From positions 1 to 64,000 of the forward strand of contig JAFTPT010000017.1 in assembly GCA_017463155.1 (NCBI GenBank): 64,000 nt of DNA. The letters are read 5' to 3'. A program made the translations under genes and the position numbers. Below, piece by piece: positions 60,371-64,000 of this stretch. This stretch comes from Blautia sp. (GTDB lineage Bacteria; Bacillota; Clostridia; Lachnospirales; Lachnospiraceae). Under the pieces are notes generated by a model. It ran no database searches and was not told the DNA's origin. It worked only from the letters and a program-made list of their open reading frames with translations. Each line of letters opens with the position of its first letter. Position 1 is the stretch's first letter.

Positions 60371-60594
60371 CTATATACTCCTACATTCTAATTTATCATA
60401 ATATCGCTCACGGTTTAAAGGAGTAGAGGAAATGGACGTACGCTGCCGGGAGACGATGATCTTCGCCCTCCGGCAGCTGTTCCGTCTGTCCCCCGTTTAG
60501 CCATTCCTTCGGAACAAGACAGAGAACAAGACAGAGAACCGTCCCCTGTCTTTGTTGGAACGCGGAGCGTTCCACTTGCTTGAGATAACACCTG
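60371..60594. other. Non-coding segment between the repeat and oppF
   Basis: No gene is seen. It holds a REP-like half element (60520-60549), a perfect hairpin GGAACGC-GGA-GCGTTCC (60558-60574), and near 60380 only loose matches to promoter elements for oppF. Confidence 0.6.
60511..60553 (-). repeat. REP-like half element related to the palindrome at 2131-2186
   Basis: The minus strand reads AGGGGACGGTTCTCTGTCTT then GTTC, followed by a second CTCTGTCTTGTTC. It matches one arm of the 26-bp palindrome at 2.1 kb except for one base in the first 20. The second arm is replaced by a tandem duplication of about 12 bp. Confidence 0.7.
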
Positions 60595-60899
60595 GCTGAC
60601 AGCTGAGATCCGCAGCGAGCGCAGCCTGCCGCGTTGGGGGAAGATACAGAGATATGCTGGCTGCATAGGGGCACTTGCAGTCGACGCCGGGGATCGTGAG
60701 CATAGCTTTACGTGCGTAAGCCGCCTTGGGACACGATAACGTTCCATGTTCCATAAAGTAGCATCTGGCCCAAGGCTTGGCTGAAGCACGTAATAATATG
60801 CGGCGCAGCGATCCCAAGGAGACAAGCGTGTCCCGAGCAGCCACATATCTCGTATCCCCCAAGCGGTACGCAAGCGAGCCCCAATTAATCCCTTAAATT
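60595..60899 (-). repeat. Dispersed repeat, long copy (B)
   Basis: About 305 bp whose two ends match the short copy at 51070-51206 in opposite orientation. The central 180 bp is unique to this copy and contains further diverged inverted echoes of the ends (CTTGGGACACG against GCTCGGGACACG; CGTAAGCCG against CGTACCGC), which suggests a folded, modular element. Frames of up to about 200 codons cross it, but they have no family match and simply read through the repeats. Its AATTTAAGGGATTAA end supplies the oppD stop codon. Confidence 0.85.
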
Positions 60900-61745
60900 G
60901 GAATCCCCCATTATGGCGAGGGTTCCCCTGACGAGTTCGCGTGTGTACGGTTCTTTGCCATGATAGAACAGTTCCTCCGTGGTGCCTTGTTCCACCATCA
61001 GGCCGTTCTTCAGTATCATGATATGGTCGCACATATACTGCAGGATCCCCAGATTGTGGCTGATATAGAGCAGTGTCCTGCCGCTGCCGTCCAGGAGCGT
61101 CCGGATAAAATCCACCGTGCTTCTCTGGGTGATGGCATCCAGCGAGGTCGTCGGTTCATCCGCGATCAGGATCCTGGCCGGAGACTCCAGCGCCATCGCG
61201 ATGGCGATCCTCTGGCGCATGCCGCCGGACAGCTGGTCCGGAAAATGCCGCAGGGTCTCCTCGCCGCCGCGAACCCCGAAGATCTCCATCCGTTTCAGCA
61301 GATGCTGCATCAGCTTCTCCCGGGAAAGCCCCGGCTGGTGAAGCAGCACGGTTTCACTCCACTGCTTAAAAACCCGCTCATTCGGATTCAATGCGTTGAT
61401 CGAATCCTGAAAGATCACCGCCACCTGGTCCGCCACAAACGCCTGCCGCTCCTTGTAGGGGATCGACAGCAGATCGACCATGGATCCGTCCTTCTGCCGG
61501 AACAGGATCCGGCCGCTGATCCGCGTGCTTCCCTCGGGAAGCAGCGCCGTGATGGCATTCATGGTCATGCTCTTGCCCGCGCCCGATTCACCGGCGATCG
61601 CCCAGCGCTCGCCTTCCCCGATGGAGAAAGAGATATGGGACAGGATCGGAATCTCCTTTCCTTCCTTCAGGACCCACACGCACAGATCGTCCACTTCAAG
61701 AGCCGGCATTTTTCCATCCTTCAGGATATCCGCATTCTCAGTCAT
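60885..61745 (-). CDS. Peptide/nickel-type ABC transporter ATP-binding protein (OppD/DppD)
   Basis: A 286-residue ATPase. Walker A GESGAGKSM, Q-loop VAVIFQDSINALNP, signature QLSGGMRQRIAIAMAL, Walker B ILIADEPTTSLD, H-loop LLYISHNLGI, and the terminal MVEQGTTEELFYHGKEPYTRELV. The last Cys/Pro-rich segment that OppD proteins usually have (for a [4Fe-4S]-like site) is short or absent: the protein ends GDSNLRD at a stop codon lying within the dispersed repeat, so a small C-terminal loss is possible. It overlaps the permease gene by 8 bp. Confidence 0.92.
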   Translation of the reverse strand: MTENADILKDGKMPALEVDDLCVWVLKEGKEIPILSHISFSIGEGERWAIAGESGAGKSMTMNAITALLPEGSTRISGRILFRQKDGSMVDLLSIPYKERQAFVADQVAVIFQDSINALNPNERVFKQWSETVLLHQPGLSREKLMQHLLKRMEIFGVRGGEETLRHFPDQLSGGMRQRIAIAMALESPARILIADEPTTSLDAITQRSTVDFIRTLLDGSGRTLLYISHNLGILQYMCDHIMILKNGLMVEQGTTEELFYHGKEPYTRELVRGTLAIMGDSNLRD

Positions 61746-62532
61746 AGATCGTCAACTCCGTTTCTTTGATGCGGGCGTCGTCAAACGCAAAATGGAAAAA
61801 CAGCGCTAGCAGGCAGATCGCCGCGATCGGGCAGATCACGAGCCTCGGATAGGTGAGCACATAGACCCGGTACTGGTAAAGCAGGGTTCCCCAGTCCGGG
61901 TTGGTCACGTCGGTCCCAAGGCCGATAAAGGCCAGTCCCGCGTACTGCAGGACGACAGAACTCGCGTTGTTTCCCATGTAGACAAAAAGCTGACGCATGA
62001 TATTCGGGAAAATATGCAGAAACAGGATCGAAGCCCTGGGAAGCCCGATACTGGTCTCCGCGCTGATGAAATCCCGCTCCTTCATGCCGGACGTCAGCCC
62101 TTCCGCCAGGTTGATATACTGTCCGATGTTGCCGATGCCGAAGATCACGCCGGCCATCGGCGCCGAGAACCCGAACAGCGCCGAAAAGATCAGCGCCATG
62201 ACGAGCGACGGAACCACCGTCACAAAATCCGCGATAAACTGGATCAGGGATCGTAAGAGCCCGCCTTCATAGGCCGCGATCATCCCGAGCAGCGATCCTC
62301 CGATAAAGGAGATTAGGGTCGCGATGAAGACCACCAGCAGCGTCCGCTGCCCGCCCGTCACCATCAACGCAAACAGATCCCGCCCCAGGTTGTCCGTACC
62401 GAGCAAGTGTTCCCGGGAACAACCCTGATAGGTGTTCAGGATATCCGTAAGCTTGATATTCTGGTGCGGAACCAGGAACAGAAAAAGGACAAAGACCGCA
62501 AAAAAGGCCCATAAGATCAGTTTTTTCTTCAT
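61738..62532 (-). CDS. Peptide/nickel-type ABC transporter permease (DppC-like)
   Basis: A 264-residue permease with five or six helices: LILWAFFAVFVLFLFLVPHQNIKL, then LGTDNLGRDLFALMVTGGQRTLLVVFIATLISFIGG, the DppC signature (GTDxxGRDxxxR). The EAA-like loop is FISAETSIGLPRASILFLHIFPNIM. Proteins in this family import peptides or Ni2+. It is coupled to the first permease by a 4-bp overlap. Confidence 0.92.
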   Translation of the reverse strand: MKKKLILWAFFAVFVLFLFLVPHQNIKLTDILNTYQGCSREHLLGTDNLGRDLFALMVTGGQRTLLVVFIATLISFIGGSLLGMIAAYEGGLLRSLIQFIADFVTVVPSLVMALIFSALFGFSAPMAGVIFGIGNIGQYINLAEGLTSGMKERDFISAETSIGLPRASILFLHIFPNIMRQLFVYMGNNASSVVLQYAGLAFIGLGTDVTNPDWGTLLYQYRVYVLTYPRLVICPIAAICLLALFFHFAFDDARIKETELTIYD

Positions 62533-63452
62533 GCGTCCCTCCTTGCCCCGATCAGGTGCAGCACCAGGTTCAGGACCAGGTGCACCAGAAACATCCAGAT
62601 GATGACCACCAGGATGTAGGTCTGCAGGATCGCATAGTCCCGGCTGTCCATCGCGGAAACCAGCATCGTACTGAGTCCCGGAATGGCAAAAGCAAATTCC
62701 AGCACCGTGCTGCCTCCGAACACGCCGGCAAACCGGGTGATCACAGCCGAAACGAGGCTTGCAAGCGGAGGCTTGTACGCATGCCTGAGAAGAACAGTTT
62801 CCCGGGAAAACCCCCGGGAAACCATAAACTTCACATAGCTTTTGCTCATCTCATCGCGAAAAGCAGACCGCACGACTCTGGAAAGGCCACCCGTCGCGTA
62901 CAACGCGGTCAGAAGGATCGACGCCACGATCGCGTACTTGCCGTCACCGGTAAAGAAGCTGGCGATCCGGAGCCGCACGCTGAACGCGTTGATGATCAGG
63001 ATCGACAGGACGAACATCGGCACGCTCTGGGAGAAGATCGTGAGGAAGGTCGTCAGCCGGTCACAGAACCGGTTCCTGTGAAGCGCTGCCCGGTATCCCA
63101 GAAAGAAGGACGAGGCGGCCCCGATCAGAAGCCCCAGAATTCCGATCGAGAAGGAGTAGGGCATCTTGTCCAGGAACCGCTGCCGGATATCTTCTCCGGA
63201 GACCAGGGACACGCCCCAGTCACCGTGCAGGAAATTGCCGATCCACTGCACATACTGGGCATACAGCGGCTTATCCAGGCCCATCTTCTGCGTCATGAAG
63301 GCCACATTCTCCTCCGTGTGCGGCAGATGGTAGGCATCCAGCCATTTATCGACCGGTGTGCTGGGCATCATCCGTACGACGGTGAACACCAGTATGGAGG
63401 CCACCAGAAAGATGATGGCCCATTTTATGAGATATATCGCAATTCTTTTCAT
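62529..63452 (-). CDS. Peptide/nickel-type ABC transporter permease (DppB-like)
   Basis: About 307 residues with six helices. The N-terminal YLIKWAIIFLVASILVFTVVRMMPSTPVDKWL and the block GLDKPLYAQYVQWIGNFLHGDWGVSLVSGEDI are typical DppB features, as is FMVSRGFSRETVLLRHAYKPPL for the EAA loop. I place the start at the ATG 63452; a GTG two codons earlier is possible and no strong ribosome-binding site favours either. A hairpin precedes it in the gap after the binding-protein gene. Confidence 0.9.
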   Translation of the reverse strand: MKRIAIYLIKWAIIFLVASILVFTVVRMMPSTPVDKWLDAYHLPHTEENVAFMTQKMGLDKPLYAQYVQWIGNFLHGDWGVSLVSGEDIRQRFLDKMPYSFSIGILGLLIGAASSFFLGYRAALHRNRFCDRLTTFLTIFSQSVPMFVLSILIINAFSVRLRIASFFTGDGKYAIVASILLTALYATGGLSRVVRSAFRDEMSKSYVKFMVSRGFSRETVLLRHAYKPPLASLVSAVITRFAGVFGGSTVLEFAFAIPGLSTMLVSAMDSRDYAILQTYILVVIIWMFLVHLVLNLVLHLIGARRDA

Positions 63453-63466
63453 GTTCACAATTCTTT

Positions 63467-63500
63467 ACGGGCAGGAAGCCGTACGTTTCCGGCCTCCCGT
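63467..63500 (-). other. Intercistronic hairpin after the binding-protein gene
   Basis: ACGGG and CCCGT enclose a second stem (GCCG/CGGC) with an 8-base loop. There is no T-run, so it probably stabilises the upstream message, as is common between binding protein and permease genes. Confidence 0.5.
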
Positions 63501-63531
63501 CACATATACTTTTTTTGTGAAACTCTGCTTA

Positions 63532-64000
63532 TCAGAGACCAAGCTCTGCGTTTACGCAGTAATAATCGCCGCAGTACGGAACATAATCCGCGACCTTCTC
63601 GGACAGGGCCACATGCCACTGCGGGTCTACCAGATAGATGATCGGAAGGTCTTCCGCCACGACAGCCTGGATATCCTTGGAGATCTGGTCTCTTTCTTCA
63701 CCCGGCTCGGTCTCGCCCATCTTCGCCAGAAGCTCATCGACCTTGTCGCTGTGGTAGCCGGCGTAGTTGCGGCTGCCGCCTTCGGTCAGTGCCATGTTCA
63801 GGAATGCGGAGGGCTCTCCGGAGGGAGCGGTGTGCTGTGCATAGAAGGCCAGATCATACTCGCCTGCCTCGAGGGCTGCGCCGATATCATCCACGACCTC
63901 GGTGGTGCTGTCAATGCCGGCCTTGGTCAGCTGGGAAGAAACCATCTGCATGATGATCGGAAGGTCTGCTCTTGCGGAGTAGGTGATCATGTGGATGGAC
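63532..64000 (-). CDS. Peptide/nickel-type ABC transporter substrate-binding protein, C-terminal part (partial)
   Basis: The C-terminal 155 residues or so of an SBP_bac_5 family protein; the frame continues past the right edge (upstream codons TCC ATC CAC are open), so the true start is outside. ITYSARADLPIIMQMVSSQLTKAGIDSTTEVVDD and YDLAFYAQHTAPSGEPSAFLNMALTEGGSRNYAGYHSDKVDELLAKMGETEPGEERDQISKDIQAVVAEDLPIIYLVDP are the lobe-II sequences of the DppA/NikA family. The ligand cannot be told from this part. It is the first gene of the importer, followed by DppB, DppC, OppD and OppF types. Confidence 0.9.
   Translation of the reverse strand, partial: SIHMITYSARADLPIIMQMVSSQLTKAGIDSTTEVVDDIGAALEAGEYDLAFYAQHTAPSGEPSAFLNMALTEGGSRNYAGYHSDKVDELLAKMGETEPGEERDQISKDIQAVVAEDLPIIYLVDPQWHVALSEKVADYVPYCGDYYCVNAELGL

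Noticed and set aside
60415..61032. Frames of 88-205 codons across the long repeat between oppD and oppF
   Set aside because: They read through repeated non-coding DNA and the REP-like motif, overlap each other in several frames and show no domain.

Overview
The window looks like a chromosome segment of a moderately GC-rich Gram-positive Clostridia, most probably a Lachnospiraceae-type gut anaerobe. The grounds are strong AGGAGG ribosome-binding sites, tight operons, MATE and AraC/ABC sugar cassettes, Ktr/Trk with a KdpDE-like pair, GH3/GH43 xylosidases, and a tRNA-Gln with an A1-U72 pair and no encoded CCA. All identifications come from reading the sequence and from knowledge of protein families; no database search was made.

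Layout. 0-5.5 kb is a mobile/accessory zone: the 3' end of a group II intron (end of its reverse transcriptase plus domains V and VI), an IS1182-type transposase, a 26-bp perfect palindrome, a TipA-like MerR regulator with a textbook 19-bp-spacer promoter, a GNAT acetyltransferase, and an AT-rich AAA/DUF4143 ATPase preceded by about 33-bp direct repeats. 5.5-17 kb is mostly leftward: AI-2E-type exporter, aldo/keto reductase with a MATE pump, FucO-like iron alcohol dehydrogenase, a DUF975/CmpB membrane fusion, a metallophosphoesterase, an MscS channel, a response regulator with an RsbW-like kinase and a STAS protein, and a DUF4428 zinc protein. 17-23 kb holds an ABC-2 exporter (rightward) and a beta-propeller GGDEF enzyme, then a second MATE pump whose leader carries a terminator-like hairpin.

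The most striking region is 24.8-38.9 kb. Fifteen leftward genes are packed almost without gaps, from an FTR1 iron permease (with an internally duplicated extracytoplasmic domain), through a P19-type iron protein, a DUF2318 Fe-S membrane protein, two FtsX/MacB permeases and their ATPase, two exported proteins each carrying an ApbE-type flavinylation motif, a multi-His membrane protein, and fumarate-reductase-like flavoprotein and iron-sulfur subunits, to DUF4418, a second FtsX/ATPase pair and a ZIP metal transporter. The head of this unit resembles the Campylobacter p19 / FetMP-type iron systems. Its fusion to a flavin-based and Frd-like redox chain suggests membrane electron transfer coupled to ferric iron reduction and uptake. 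A palindrome (GTTAGTT-N6-AACTAAC) just downstream of the single promoter is a likely metal-repressor operator.

39-49.4 kb: Ada/AraC-like and TetR regulators, a DUF3786 protein, then an AraC regulator divergent from a xylo-oligosaccharide utilisation operon (binding protein, two permeases, GH3, GH43; no ATPase). Two AGCAAGAATT repeats exactly 21 bp apart lie in the divergent region and fit an AraC-type activator site. 49.4-51 kb: tRNA-Gln(CUG) with its own promoter and terminator, then nicotinate phosphoribosyltransferase. 51.2-56 kb: a K+ uptake operon trkH-trkA-(47-aa small membrane protein)-kdpD-like-kdpE-like, with TCTTAAT repeats upstream. 56-59.4 kb: carB without carA. 59.5-64 kb: a peptide/nickel-type ABC importer, cut by the window edge, in which oppD and oppF are separated by a 514-bp insertion. 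That insertion contains a dispersed repeat also found, shorter and inverted, at 51.1 kb.
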